Shown here one piece after another: positions 35,713-47,331 of a stretch of DNA of 64,000 nucleotides. Numbering within the stretch: the first letter of the stretch is position 1; every line of letters starts with the position of its first letter. The position numbers were made by a program, and so were the translations under genes. Below the pieces are notes generated by a model that was not told the DNA's origin, did not search any database, and saw only the letters and a list, made by a program, of their open reading frames with translations. This DNA comes from Verrucomicrobiota bacterium (lineage in GTDB: Bacteria; Verrucomicrobiota; Verrucomicrobiia; Limisphaerales; JADLHS01), in contig JAKQDQ010000093.1 in NCBI GenBank assembly GCA_029573725.1, positions 1 to 64,000 of the forward strand, read 5' to 3'.

Positions 35713-37434
35713 TCAGTCCGGCCAGTGCAGACGGACCCCCTGATCTGCCAGGTGCGATTGGAACTCCTCCAGCAGTTCCGGCCGCGCCCGCACTTCGTGG
35801 GGCTGACGCTTTTTCTGTGTGCAAAACGCGATCAACGCGCCCGCCGCCTCGCCGATGTTCCATTCCACCGGGTGCAAGCGGTAGCAACCATTGGTAATGT
35901 GAGTGACGCCCAGGTTTTTGCAGGCAGGCAGCAGGTTCTTCACCCGCCGGGGCAACAACGCTCCGAGCGGAATCTGAAACGGCAGCGACGCGATATCAAT
36001 GTAGTTGTCGCCCCCGGAGCTTGGATGCAAGTCAATCCGGTAGCTGCCAATCCCCACGGTGTCCGGAAACCGCTCGGCCTTGACCGCGTCCCGGGACTGT
36101 CCCAGCAGTTCCGCACGTGCATCCGCGCCGACGTGCTGTTCCCGCACCGTGAAAACCGCGCGAATCCGCCGGCTCTCGCGAATGTAGGGATATTTGGCCA
36201 AACCATCCTCGGTGGCCACAATGTCCGGACGCAGTTTCAAGCCCTTCCAGCCCGTGCCGCCGTCCGGTCGCGGCGCCCGTGTTTGCAACCAGTACAGCAG
36301 CGCGAGGCTGAGCTGTTTGGCGCTGGCCAGATGCCGCGCCGCCGCGTCCGGGGCGCAGCCAAACAAATTCCCCGGCAAATAATCATTCTGCGGCCAGTTG
36401 ACCAGCGACACGTCGCCACCATAAGTGCCGGGGACGAAATTTTTCCGGTCCACAATGCGCCGGTAGTGAAACAGGCCCGTCGCCTTTTCCGGATCGAAGC
36501 CATAATTGCGTGGCTCGAGCGTGATGGGATGGGAATAAGTCAGATCGAGCAATTTACCCGGCCAGGCGGGTTTCACGGGCGGGATGTAATCGCGCCAGAA
36601 TTCCCACTCGCGGGGTTTGTCGATGGTATGATCTTCGCCCTGCCGGTACTCCATGGCAAAACAGCAGGTGAAGGCCTGCATGTTTTGTGGTTGAGCCACG
36701 GGCTTGGCGTGCGGTTCACCGGTCTCGGATCGGGCTTCGGCCCCGGTGACAAACTCGGTTTTCGTAAGCGGCAGCAATTCCCCCGTTTCCGTCGCATCGA
36801 TGAAATACGGTGCGGTCAACTCCAACCGGTGGCCGGAAGTCCGGCTGCATACCTCCACGGCGGTCACCGCGTCGCCGTGGGTGGCTGCATCCAGGACGCT
36901 GTGCTGCAGCAAAATTTGCACGCGCCCGCTGGCCACATACGGCGCGAGCATCTCGGTCAGGGCCGCCAGGGCCACCCGCGGCTCATGACACAACCGTGAA
37001 ACCCCGCCGTTGCCCGGATTTAATGAAACATTATCCCGCGCGGCTGCCACCAGCGGAAAGTTGCGCCGATAATAGTCCCGGATGCGCCGGCGCAAATCCT
37101 GGTAGCTTTTCGTGCCGCCATACGTTTCGATCCAGGGATTCTCATCCGGCGGCACCGCTTGCGCCGTGAGCTGCCCGCCGATCCAATCCGTCTCCTCGGT
37201 CAGGATGACGCGCAGCCCGTTCCGGGCCGCCGCCCAGGCCGCCGCGCACCCCCCCAGGCCGCCGCCAACGATGACCAGGTCCGCGGCCCGGGCCCGGACC
37301 CGGATGTTCCGGGAGGATACAGAGCGCGCGGATTTGGTGGCACAGGAAGCCAGGGGCGCCACCCCGGCCACCAGCGGCACGGCGGTGCCGATTCGTTTCA
37401 AAAACGTACGACGGTTTTGTCCCTGCGATTGCAT
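35713..37434 (-). CDS. Tat-exported FAD-dependent oxidoreductase
   Basis: 573 residues from the ATG at 37434. The N-terminus has a twin-arginine signal (NRRTFLKRIGTA) with a following hydrophobic stretch and Cys (APLASC), so it may also be lipid-anchored. The FAD-binding dinucleotide fold is ADLVIVGGGLGGCAAAWAAA and then TEETDWIGGQ. Further family segments are FIDATETGELLPLTKTEF and the C-terminal HITNGCYRLHPVEWNIGEAA. Such proteins are frequent in Planctomycetes and Verrucomicrobia near carbohydrate genes. Substrate unknown. Confidence 0.88.
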   Translation of the reverse strand: MQSQGQNRRTFLKRIGTAVPLVAGVAPLASCATKSARSVSSRNIRVRARAADLVIVGGGLGGCAAAWAAARNGLRVILTEETDWIGGQLTAQAVPPDENPWIETYGGTKSYQDLRRRIRDYYRRNFPLVAAARDNVSLNPGNGGVSRLCHEPRVALAALTEMLAPYVASGRVQILLQHSVLDAATHGDAVTAVEVCSRTSGHRLELTAPYFIDATETGELLPLTKTEFVTGAEARSETGEPHAKPVAQPQNMQAFTCCFAMEYRQGEDHTIDKPREWEFWRDYIPPVKPAWPGKLLDLTYSHPITLEPRNYGFDPEKATGLFHYRRIVDRKNFVPGTYGGDVSLVNWPQNDYLPGNLFGCAPDAAARHLASAKQLSLALLYWLQTRAPRPDGGTGWKGLKLRPDIVATEDGLAKYPYIRESRRIRAVFTVREQHVGADARAELLGQSRDAVKAERFPDTVGIGSYRIDLHPSSGGDNYIDIASLPFQIPLGALLPRRVKNLLPACKNLGVTHITNGCYRLHPVEWNIGEAAGALIAFCTQKKRQPHEVRARPELLEEFQSHLADQGVRLHWPD

Positions 37435-37668
37435 GGCGGCAACGTGCCGATCCGTGCGCGCCAGCACAATCGGAATCTGTCCGTAGTCACGATTTCCCGG
37501 GGTTCGATCGTCCTGCTTCCCGCAAACAAATCCTCCGACGGTGGCGCTGCGGTTGCCCGGGCCACCGCGGGGAGAGACCGCCAGGCAGGCAATGCGGCGA
37601 CGGCGGCCGACCTTCCAAGCGACGTGGACGCCCAATGGCTGCCCCGCTGGACCGCCGTGGCGCTGAAA

Positions 37669-38277
37669 TTAAATCTCAAGCCGCTCCGGCAGGCCGAGAA
37701 TTTGGACCTGCGTCTGCAGCCGGATTTCCAGTGGAGCTTCCGTGGTCAATCGTCCCAGCACCCGGATATCCGGGGGAAACAAACTCGAAGCTGCCGCATC
37801 CTGCCGGATGGCGATGGCGATGGCGCCTTCGATGCGGCGGCGCAGGCGGTCTTCCACTTTGAGTGGCGCGACGAAAATCTGCTCCAGTTGCAACTGGCGT
37901 TTGGCCAGTTCAAACAGGCGCGTGCTGTCGCGTAAAAATTCCGGCAGACAGGCCCGCGTGCCCTCGCGCCAGAGCCCGTTCCACACCGGCCGGGCCAGGC
38001 CACGCGGCAGCAGTTCCGGATCACAAATCCGATAGTTGCCCCCCAGCGTGTTGATGATGTACTCCTTCATCCGCTGGTGAAAGGAAGCCCCCGTCTGCCC
38101 AACATGGGTGAGCCGGTAGCCGGAACCCACTTGAATGGCCAAAAAATAAATTCCGCCGGATTTCCGCTGGGCACAGCCGGCCAGCACGTCGGCGGTTTCC
38201 GAGTAAGCGGGATACGGACCGGCAAAGCTCACCGTCCGGATTTCCGTCCCAACCTGCTGGCTGACTTTTCCTCGCAT
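37669..38277 (-). CDS. GIY-YIG-like protein
   Basis: 202 residues, no signal peptide. Residues about 41-75 read GIYFLAIQ, then a spacer, then THVGQTGASFHQRM, in the positions of the GIY and YIG strands plus the conserved Arg of GIY-YIG nucleases. The YIG is changed to HVG and the catalytic Glu is not certain. The second half is helical and charged (FELAKRQLQLEQIFVAPLKV, EGAIAIAIRQD) as in related uncharacterised proteins. A nuclease role is possible, not shown. Between 37435 and 37668 no gene is seen. Confidence 0.55.
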   Translation of the reverse strand: MRGKVSQQVGTEIRTVSFAGPYPAYSETADVLAGCAQRKSGGIYFLAIQVGSGYRLTHVGQTGASFHQRMKEYIINTLGGNYRICDPELLPRGLARPVWNGLWREGTRACLPEFLRDSTRLFELAKRQLQLEQIFVAPLKVEDRLRRRIEGAIAIAIRQDAAASSLFPPDIRVLGRLTTEAPLEIRLQTQVQILGLPERLEI

Positions 38278-38400
38278 GACTCCGCGTTGCGGCAGAGCGT
38301 AACCGGTTGGCCGACCGGAGAGAAGCGGTTTTCCACACGCCAGCCGCGGAGAACCCCGGGGTCCGCGGTACCGCCGGCGGCGTTGAGCGGGGCTGGAGGC

Positions 38401-38829
38401 TTATGATTTTTCGCCGCGCACCAGCAGCACGGGAATGGTGGTCTTGTGGCGCACCTCCCGGATGGTGCTGCCGTGAAACAGGTCCCCAAAGAACCGGTGC
38501 CCGTGACTGCCCATGGCGATCAGGTCGAATCGTCCGGCGGCCGCCACTTTTAGAATCTCCTTGGGCGGCTCGCCCAGCGCCAGCTGGGTGTGGACCGTCA
38601 ACCCGCAGGCCCGCAGCCTGGTGGCGGCCGCCTCCAAGTAGGCCCGGTCAGCCTTCATTTCATCGGATTCGGCGAGTGCCAACTGGTGAAAGTGTCGCGC
38701 GGCATAACCGTCAGCCACATGGAGCAGCAGCAGTTCGGAGTGCATCTGGCGGGCCAGCATGGTGACGTGATCCAGCAAATTCCGATCGGCAGGCTCGCAT
38801 TCAAGCGCAACTAGAATTTTGCGGTACAT
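38401..38829 (-). CDS. Universal stress protein (UspA family)
   Basis: 142 residues from the ATG at 38829. It begins MYRKILVALECEPADRNLLD and ends with the ATP-binding signature GSHGHRFFGDLFHGSTIREV then PVLLVRG. A G-2x-G-9x-G-S/T pattern is seen, so it probably binds ATP. The start lies 7 bases after the mntH stop, so the two form an operon. A link to metal or oxidative stress is an inference from that. Confidence 0.93.
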   Translation of the reverse strand: MYRKILVALECEPADRNLLDHVTMLARQMHSELLLLHVADGYAARHFHQLALAESDEMKADRAYLEAAATRLRACGLTVHTQLALGEPPKEILKVAAAGRFDLIAMGSHGHRFFGDLFHGSTIREVRHKTTIPVLLVRGEKS

Positions 38830-38836
38830 GAGCAGC

Positions 38837-40255
38837 CTAGGGAATCGTGGACAGTTCAAATCCGCCGGCAAGCGCCGCGGCCGCAGCCACGGGCTTGAGC
38901 GTGTCGTACAACAATTTCAGGTTGAGCGCAATAATCACAATCGTGATGGTCCAGCCCAGCAGCTTGACCCAGGCGGGGTTCACGAACTCACCCATCTTGG
39001 CCTTCTCCCCAGTGAAGCGCATCAACGGCCAGACGGCAAATCCCAACTGCATGGACAAAATCACCTGGCTGATCACGAGCAGTTCCGTGGCCTTTTCTTC
39101 GCCAAAAATCCCGATCACCACCACCGCCGGAATGATGGCCAGTCCCCGGGTGATCAACCGGCGCAGCCAGGGACGCAGCCGGATATTGACGAAGCCCTCC
39201 ATGACGATTTGCCCGGCCAATGTACCGGTCAGCGTCGAGTTCTGTCCTGAAGCCAGCAACGCCAACGCGAACAACACGCTTGCCCCCGTCGCGCCCAGCG
39301 CCCCGGGCAACAGCCGGTAGGCATCCTGGATCTCGGCCACGTCGTGATGCCCCGACCAATGAAAGGCCGCTGCGGACAGCACCAGGATCGCCCCGTTGAT
39401 GAACAGCGCAAATGTCAGGGCCACGGTCGAGTCAATCGTCGCAAACTTGATGGCCTCCCGTTTTCCGACGGTGTTTTGTTCGTACTTCCGTGTCTGCACG
39501 ATCGAGGAGTGCAAATACAGGTTATGCGGCATGACGGTTGCACCGATGATGCCAATGGCCAGGTAGAGCATGCCCGGATTCCGCACGATTTCAGCCGTGG
39601 GAACGAAGCCCGCCACCACTTCACCCAGATTCGGCCTGGCCAGCAGCAGCTCAAAACCGAAGCAGGTGCCGATGGTGGTAATCAACACCACCACAATGGC
39701 TTCGAGCCGGCGAAATCCGCGTGACTGCAAATACAACACCGCCAGCACGTCCAGCACCGTGATCAGGCAGCCCCAGACCAGCGGGATGCGAAACAGCAAC
39801 TGCAGCGCGATGGCCGATCCCACCACCTCCGCCAGGTCACATGCCGCAATGGCAATCTCGCAGATGATCCATAAAAACCAGACCAGCGGTTTGGAATAAT
39901 GATCCCGGCAGGCTTGCGCCAGATCGCGTCCGGTCGCTATGCCAAGTTTGACGCACAGGTGCTGCAGCAGGATCGCCATCAGGTTGGAAACCATGATGAC
40001 GGACAACAGCGCGTAGCCAAACTGGGCGCCGCCGGCCAGGTCGGTGGCCCAATTCCCGGGGTCCATGTAACCCACGGCCACCAGGAAGCCGGGCCCGGAA
40101 AACGCCAGCAGCTTCCGCCAGAAACTCGCGGTGGCCGGCACGTGAACGCTCCGGTGGGACTCCGGCAGCGAGGGCGTCTCGCGGTGCCGACGCCAGTTGC
40201 CGGAGGATGCCGTGGGCGGAGGTAAATCTTCGGTTGGGTGATTGCCCGGATTCAC
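38837..40255 (-). CDS. mntH: Nramp-family divalent metal (manganese) transporter
   Basis: About 472 residues if the GTG at 40255 is used; a TTG at 40300 and a GTG at 40141 are alternatives. Eleven or more transmembrane helices. The metal-binding motifs are present: [12 protein letters not shown] in the first helix and [14 protein letters not shown] in the sixth. Proton-coupled uptake of Mn(II) or Fe(II) is the family role. The N-terminal 50 residues are hydrophilic and vary in the family. A universal stress protein follows at 7 bases. No MntR-type regulator or riboswitch is seen. Confidence 0.92.
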   Translation of the reverse strand: MNPGNHPTEDLPPPTASSGNWRRHRETPSLPESHRSVHVPATASFWRKLLAFSGPGFLVAVGYMDPGNWATDLAGGAQFGYALLSVIMVSNLMAILLQHLCVKLGIATGRDLAQACRDHYSKPLVWFLWIICEIAIAACDLAEVVGSAIALQLLFRIPLVWGCLITVLDVLAVLYLQSRGFRRLEAIVVVLITTIGTCFGFELLLARPNLGEVVAGFVPTAEIVRNPGMLYLAIGIIGATVMPHNLYLHSSIVQTRKYEQNTVGKREAIKFATIDSTVALTFALFINGAILVLSAAAFHWSGHHDVAEIQDAYRLLPGALGATGASVLFALALLASGQNSTLTGTLAGQIVMEGFVNIRLRPWLRRLITRGLAIIPAVVVIGIFGEEKATELLVISQVILSMQLGFAVWPLMRFTGEKAKMGEFVNPAWVKLLGWTITIVIIALNLKLLYDTLKPVAAAAALAGGFELSTIP

Positions 40256-40407
40256 AAGCGGTAATGAACCTAGACCGCCTGCCGACCGGGTCAAGCTCAA
40301 CCAGCATCGTCAGAGCCGGCCAGCACCGCAGTCCAGCCTCCGGAAATTGCCCGGCCCTCCGGAATTTGTCACTTGCCAAGCGCGCTCGATTTTGTGTCTT
40401 GTGGGAG

Positions 40408-41187
40408 ATGCCGGATTGGTTGGCCGTAATCATTTTGGGGATCATTGAGGGAGTCACCGAGTTCCTGCCCATTTCCTCCACGGGACATCTGTTGCTGGCG
40501 CAACACTGGTTGCAGCCGCGCACCGAGATGTTCAATGTCGTCATTCAAACCGGCGCGGTACTCGCCGTGCTGGCGGTCTTCGCCCAGCGCGCCAAAACCC
40601 TGGTCTGGCGGTGGCACGAACCGGCCAATTGGGACTATCTGATCAAACTTTTCGGCGCCTTCGTGCTGACGGCGGCCGGCGGACTCACCTTGAAACAGTT
40701 GGGATTGAAACTGCCGGAGACGGTCGCCCCGGTGGCCTGGGCCACCTTGATCGGAGGCATCCTCTTCATCGGCGTCGAGGACTGGTTGCGCGGCAAAAAA
40801 ACCTCGGAAAAGGTGACCTGGACCGTGGCCATCGCCGTGGGCTTGGCGCAACTGGTCGCCGCCGCCTTTCCCGGCGCCTCGCGTTCCGGCACAACCATTC
40901 TGATCGCGCTGGCGCTCGGATTAAGCCGCAGCGCGGCCACTGAATTCTCGTTCCTGGTGGGCATTCCCACGCTACTGTCGGCCGGGGCCAAGGAGGCTTT
41001 TGACGCCGTCCGGGATCACGCTCCTCACGAACCTTGGTCCCACGTGCTATTGGCGACCATTGCCGCCGCCATCACGGCTTTTATTGTGGTGAAATGGCTG
41101 CTGGGCTACGTCCGTCACCACACGTTCATCCCGTTCGGATGGTATCGGATCGCTCTCGGCCTGGCGATTTTGCTCCTGGTGCGTTGA
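40408..41187 (+). CDS. uppP: Undecaprenyl-diphosphatase
   Basis: Recycles undecaprenyl diphosphate to the lipid carrier used in cell-wall synthesis; lack of it sensitises cells to bacitracin. The 259-residue membrane protein has the catalytic segment GIIEGVTEFLPISSTGHLLL and the second motif FPGASRSGTTI. The ATG at 40408 was chosen; GGGAG lies directly before it, a tight spacing, so the start may differ slightly. It is divergent from mntH. Confidence 0.96.
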   Translation: MPDWLAVIILGIIEGVTEFLPISSTGHLLLAQHWLQPRTEMFNVVIQTGAVLAVLAVFAQRAKTLVWRWHEPANWDYLIKLFGAFVLTAAGGLTLKQLGLKLPETVAPVAWATLIGGILFIGVEDWLRGKKTSEKVTWTVAIAVGLAQLVAAAFPGASRSGTTILIALALGLSRSAATEFSFLVGIPTLLSAGAKEAFDAVRDHAPHEPWSHVLLATIAAAITAFIVVKWLLGYVRHHTFIPFGWYRIALGLAILLLVR

Positions 41188-41199
41188 CCGCAAGATTCT

Positions 41200-41781
41200 T
41201 TATTTGTCGGGCACCGGAATGAGGATTTTCTGGCCGACTTGCATGCGTTCCGGTTTCAAACCCTCGTTGGCTCTCTGAATCATGTCCACGGTGATCTTCT
41301 TCCCGGTTTCCTTGCTGTAAGCCAGGGCAATGGCCAGCAGCGTGTCGCCCGAGGCAATCGTATGCTCGAAGGCGTCTTTGGGTAGGTTGGCCGCGGGTGT
41401 GTTCGCCGGGCGCTCGGGCGGCCGGGATACTGCGGGTTTGGCGGTGGCAATCTGGGTCAGGCGATCGAACTCCTTTTCCAGAAAGGCCCGGTCCGCCTTT
41501 CGCTTCTCTTCCATCTCCTGGACTTTGCGCGCCAGTTCCCGCAAGTCATCCTGGCTGGCCGGGGTCGCCGCGGGCCGGTTTTGATTCTGCTCACGCAAGG
41601 CGGCCAGTTCCCGCACCAGCGCATCAATCTGGCGCTTCTGACTCTGGCTTTCCTCCTGCAAATCCTGGATGTACCCGGTCAACCGCTTGATCCGCTCCTC
41701 CAGAAAAGCGGCATCCTGCCCCTGCGCCAGCAGGTTCGCCCCCAACCAAACCGCCATTGAACATGCGAAAATTCGTTTCAC
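41200..41781 (-). CDS. Secreted coiled-coil protein with LysM domain
   Basis: 193 residues from a GTG at 41781, chosen because a signal peptide (KRIFACSMAVWLGANLLAQG) follows. Residues about 25-100 are a coiled coil (EERIKRLTGYIQDLQEESQS, ELARKVQEMEEKRKADRAFL). The C-terminal LysM domain (about 140-190) has HTIASGDTLLAIALAYSKET and VGQKILIPVP, which bind N-acetylglucosamine chains of peptidoglycan. The protein therefore probably sits on the cell wall. The gene converges with uppP. Confidence 0.82.
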   Translation of the reverse strand: MKRIFACSMAVWLGANLLAQGQDAAFLEERIKRLTGYIQDLQEESQSQKRQIDALVRELAALREQNQNRPAATPASQDDLRELARKVQEMEEKRKADRAFLEKEFDRLTQIATAKPAVSRPPERPANTPAANLPKDAFEHTIASGDTLLAIALAYSKETGKKITVDMIQRANEGLKPERMQVGQKILIPVPDK

Positions 41782-41882
41782 ATCCCGGACAATAGAAGCC
41801 ACATGAAATGGGCGCAAGTCCGAGTTCGGCCCGGCAGGTGTTCCTTCGACTTTCTCCCGGTTCGCGTCTAAATTGTCACGGT

Positions 41883-43040
41883 ATGAGCATGGCGGAGACA
41901 TCCGAAAACCCCGTGCGTCCGGCGCCGCAAACCGGCACGGCCCGGTACACCGGCGAGGTGGTGTACATCTACGCCTTCGATATTGCCTACGACACGGCAC
42001 GCAGGCCGATGACGCGACTGCTGGGCCAGGCGGTCGAACATTTCTCAATGGACGCCAACCGCCGCAGTCCGCGGCAACTGTCGTTTCATCGGCCGGAGAT
42101 GGTGCGGCTGCCCGTGCTGGAGCGCGTCGGACCGCACGGCCCGGTGCCAATCCAGCGCACCATCAAATTTCTGTCCATCGGCGCCATCAGCATCACGGTG
42201 CGTGTGCCCTTTGCCGTCCCGCATCTGCAAGACCTGATCGCGTTTCACGACCTGCAATTCAGCGACGGATCGCTGCAGGATCACGTGTACCAACTCGCGC
42301 ACGAAGTGGTCGTGGAACTCAAGGGCCGGCTGCAGTCGCCCCACCCTCACTGGATGGAAGAAGAGGCTTACACGGTTTTTTGTATTGCCGCCCCCATCTG
42401 GACGGCGTCCGACCGGCCCACCACCGCCCTGCACTGGTTTCAAGCGCACCGCCGTCAGGTCGCGGCACTGCTGGCCCAGGAGCTTGAAATCGAACGACTT
42501 TCCCAGCAGGAAACCGACGAATCCACCTCGCGCCACCTCAGCTACTATGAAGACGATCTCGTGGTGATCGACTGGGATGCCGCGCTGCTGATTGACGATC
42601 CTTCCGCGTTCGACGAAACGCTGCACATCCTCGAGCTGGCCAATCTTCAACTGACCGAGCTGGAAGCCTACGACCGCCTGCTCGACGACGCCTTGGAACG
42701 CTCATACCGGGATCTGAGCCGTGATCCGCTGCGTCCGCGCCGGGATATTCTCCGTGAGTTGCGGGAGATCCGCATTGACATGGCGCGTTTCAATGATGAA
42801 CTTTCGAACACCACCAAATTCTTCGGCGACTGGCACCTGGCCCGCATCCACGAACAAATCACCACCCGTCTGCATCTGGCCGAGTGGCATCGCACCATTG
42901 AAGGCAAGCTCCGCATCCTCAACGACCTCTACCAGATTCTCAAGCATGACCAGGCCAATCGCTGGATGGTGATTCTGGAAGCCACCATCGTGCTGCTGTT
43001 CATCATTGATCTGGTGATCCTGTTCATGGGGCTGCAATGA
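41883..43040 (+). CDS. RMD1/DUF155-like membrane protein
   Basis: 385 residues from the ATG at 41883. The N-terminal half is soluble with a beta start (EVVYIYAFDIAYDTARRPMT). The second half is helical (YYEDDLVVIDWDAALLIDD, LRELREIRIDMARFNDELSN). One transmembrane helix ends the protein (WMVILEATIVLLFIIDLVIL). This plan and the acidic helix followed by R-W-x-V-I-L-E match the DUF155/RMD1 family, which includes yeast mitochondrial proteins. Function in bacteria is unknown. The match is by layout and motif, not by alignment. Confidence 0.65.
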   Translation: MSMAETSENPVRPAPQTGTARYTGEVVYIYAFDIAYDTARRPMTRLLGQAVEHFSMDANRRSPRQLSFHRPEMVRLPVLERVGPHGPVPIQRTIKFLSIGAISITVRVPFAVPHLQDLIAFHDLQFSDGSLQDHVYQLAHEVVVELKGRLQSPHPHWMEEEAYTVFCIAAPIWTASDRPTTALHWFQAHRRQVAALLAQELEIERLSQQETDESTSRHLSYYEDDLVVIDWDAALLIDDPSAFDETLHILELANLQLTELEAYDRLLDDALERSYRDLSRDPLRPRRDILRELREIRIDMARFNDELSNTTKFFGDWHLARIHEQITTRLHLAEWHRTIEGKLRILNDLYQILKHDQANRWMVILEATIVLLFIIDLVILFMGLQ

Positions 43041-43081
43041 CGGCGCGCCAATGCCGCGGACCGCGACACCCGGGACCGCGG

Positions 43082-45145
<2,064 letters not shown>

Positions 45146-45252
45146 CGGAGCTTCCCGGGGCAACATCCAGAGAAATTTTCCGCGGCGCCCGCCGGACACC
45201 GCCCACGAAACCAAGTCTCGCCCGGCGTCGCGGCTTGGCCTAAGCTGGCGGC

Positions 45253-45987
45253 GTGCTGTCCAATCGCCATTGGAAAACAGAAATCGTGGTGGCTTTTCTG
45301 CTGGGAGTGCTGGGCTGCTTGTTGTGCGGCATGCTGCTCACACGCCTGCTGTTTGGTCCGCTGCCGGCGGGCGCCGTCCCGGGCGCGGCGCGCGCCGCAG
45401 TTGGCGTGCTGTGTTTTCAGCTGGGCACTCTGTTCTGCGCCGGATGGCTGTTGGCCCGCCATGGGACGAGCTGGCGCGAGGCTTTCGGCTGGGCCAACCG
45501 CCGCGCCCAATCGCTTTGGCTGCCCGTGGTCACCATCGCGCTCTTTCTTCCTGTTGGCGCGTTGCTGAAGAACGGCACTTCCGGGCTCTTGAAATTCCTG
45601 GGAAGACCGGACCACGAACAGAACGCCCTGCTCATTTTGCAGCGGTCCACCACCCTGCCCACGCTCCTGCTCCTGGGGGTGCTGACGGTGCTGCTCGCGC
45701 CGTTGGTCGAAGAACTCATTTTCCGGGGCGTGCTCTATCCGTGGCTCAAAGGCCTCGGTTTTCCGCGTCTGGCCTGGTGGGGCACAGCCACCCTGTTCGC
45801 CGCCATCCATGGCAACCTGCCGGCATTCCTGCCGCTGGTCGGCCTGGCGTTGCTCTTCGTCTGGCTCTACGAGAAAACGGACAACCTGCTGGCCCCCATC
45901 ACGGCCCACCTGGTCTTCAACGCGGTGAATTTCGTCCTCTTCCTCCTGCTGCGCGAACGCGCCGCCCCGGGATTGCTGCCGGCATGA
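45253..45987 (+). CDS. CPBP-family intramembrane metalloprotease
   Basis: A 244-residue membrane protein with about seven helices. The metal-site motifs of the CAAX-prenyl-protease-like family are visible: [15 protein letters not shown] (EExxxR), ATLFAAIHG (FxxxH) and [12 protein letters not shown] (HxxxN). Relatives are linked to bacteriocin immunity or protein processing. Its stop overlaps the thiL start (ATGA), so it leads the CPBP-thiL-tsaE-tsaB operon. Confidence 0.88.
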   Translation: MLSNRHWKTEIVVAFLLGVLGCLLCGMLLTRLLFGPLPAGAVPGAARAAVGVLCFQLGTLFCAGWLLARHGTSWREAFGWANRRAQSLWLPVVTIALFLPVGALLKNGTSGLLKFLGRPDHEQNALLILQRSTTLPTLLLLGVLTVLLAPLVEELIFRGVLYPWLKGLGFPRLAWWGTATLFAAIHGNLPAFLPLVGLALLFVWLYEKTDNLLAPITAHLVFNAVNFVLFLLLRERAAPGLLPA

Positions 45988-46916
45988 ACGAATTTGAACT
46001 GATTGCTCAACTAACGCGGGAGCTCCCCACCAATGCGGCGGTCCACACCGGTCCGGGCGACGATTGTGCGGTGTTGGATCTGGACGTTCCGGGCCAGCAA
46101 TTGTTGTTCAAAACGGACGCGGTGGTCGAAGGCATTCATTTTGAGAAAACCACGGCCCCGGAGAGGATCGGTCGCAAAGCGCTGGCGCGGAGCCTGAGTG
46201 ATATTGCCGCCATGGCGGGAACTCCGGTGGCGGCCGTCATTACTCTCGGATTGCCGGAAAACTTTCAACCCGACTCCATCATCCAAATTTACGCCGGGCT
46301 GAATCAACTCGCCCGGCAATACGGAGTCGCGATCGTCGGGGGTGAAACGACCACCAACCCCGGACGGCTGCTGATTTCCGTGGCGCTGCTCGGCCGCGTC
46401 GCCACCGGCAAGGCCGTCCTCCGGACGGGGGCGCAGGCGGGCGACGCCCTCTTCGTCACGGGCGAACTGGGTGGCAGCCGCGCCGGCAAGCATCTGGACT
46501 TCACCCCGCGGCTCACCGAAGCGCGCTGGCTGGCCGATCACTTTCCGCTTCACGCGATGATGGATTTGAGCGACGGATTGGCGGGGGATTTACCGCACCT
46601 TTTACGCGCCAGCCGGGTCGGGGCGGAGCTGCTGAAGTCCGCCGTGCCAATCAGCCGCGCCGCCCGGGACAGGGCGCGACGCGGTGATGCCGCCAGGTCC
46701 GCCTTTGCGGCCGCCCTCACCGACGGGGAAGATTTTGAATTGCTGTTCACCCTGCCCAGTCACGAGGCGGTGCCGCTGCTGGACGCGTGGAAGACGCGCT
46801 TCCCTGAATTGAAACTGAGCTGCATCGGCAAAATCGTCCCCGGAGCGGGTTTGCGGCTCCGGGACGCAACCGGGGTGCATCCAATCACCGCACATGGCTA
46901 CGTTCATTTCTCATAG
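45984..46916 (+). CDS. thiL: Thiamine-monophosphate kinase
   Basis: Last step of thiamine diphosphate synthesis. 310 residues. It has the N-terminal GPGDDCAVLD, FKTDAVVEGIHFEKTTAPER, GRKALARSLSDIAAMAGTPV, VGGETTTNPGRLLISVALLG and MMDLSDGLAGDLPHLL. The start at 45984 overlaps the upstream CPBP stop; the end overlaps the start of tsaE by 23 bases. The longer open frame from 45105 is a shadow of the upstream gene. Confidence 0.94.
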   Translation: MNEFELIAQLTRELPTNAAVHTGPGDDCAVLDLDVPGQQLLFKTDAVVEGIHFEKTTAPERIGRKALARSLSDIAAMAGTPVAAVITLGLPENFQPDSIIQIYAGLNQLARQYGVAIVGGETTTNPGRLLISVALLGRVATGKAVLRTGAQAGDALFVTGELGGSRAGKHLDFTPRLTEARWLADHFPLHAMMDLSDGLAGDLPHLLRASRVGAELLKSAVPISRAARDRARRGDAARSAFAAALTDGEDFELLFTLPSHEAVPLLDAWKTRFPELKLSCIGKIVPGAGLRLRDATGVHPITAHGYVHFS

Positions 46917-47331
46917 TCCCGCGGAGACGGAGCAGTTTGGTTTCGCGTGGGGACGCCAAGCGCACGCCGGCCTGGTGATTGCCTTGAGTGGCGAGCTCGG
47001 CGCCGGCAAGACCCAGCTGGTGCGTGGCCTCGCGCGCGGTCTGGGCGCAACCACCCGGGTCCACTCGCCCACCTTCACCCTGGTGAATGAGTATCCGGGA
47101 GGCCGGCTGACGCTGTTCCATCTCGATCTGTACCGGCTCGAAGGACCGGAACAAATCCACACCGCGGGACTGGATGAATTTTTCCACCCCGGCGGCGTCA
47201 CCGTCATCGAATGGGCGGAACGTCTGGAAACCGCCGGGTCCATCTCCACACCGGCGGCACTCTGGCGCGCGCGGATCGAAGTGCTCGGAGAAACCGAACG
47301 CCGCATCACCTATGAAGATTCTGGCGCTTGA
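46894..47331 (+). CDS. tsaE: tRNA t6A biosynthesis ATPase TsaE
   Basis: Part of the complex making N6-threonylcarbamoyladenosine at position 37 of ANN-decoding tRNAs. The 145-residue protein has the Walker A SGELGAGKTQLVRGLARGLG, VHSPTFTLVNEY and HLDLYRLEGPEQIHTAGLDE, with VTVIEWAERL. It overlaps thiL at its start and tsaB at its end, so translational coupling is likely. Confidence 0.95.
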   Translation: MATFISHSPAETEQFGFAWGRQAHAGLVIALSGELGAGKTQLVRGLARGLGATTRVHSPTFTLVNEYPGGRLTLFHLDLYRLEGPEQIHTAGLDEFFHPGGVTVIEWAERLETAGSISTPAALWRARIEVLGETERRITYEDSGA

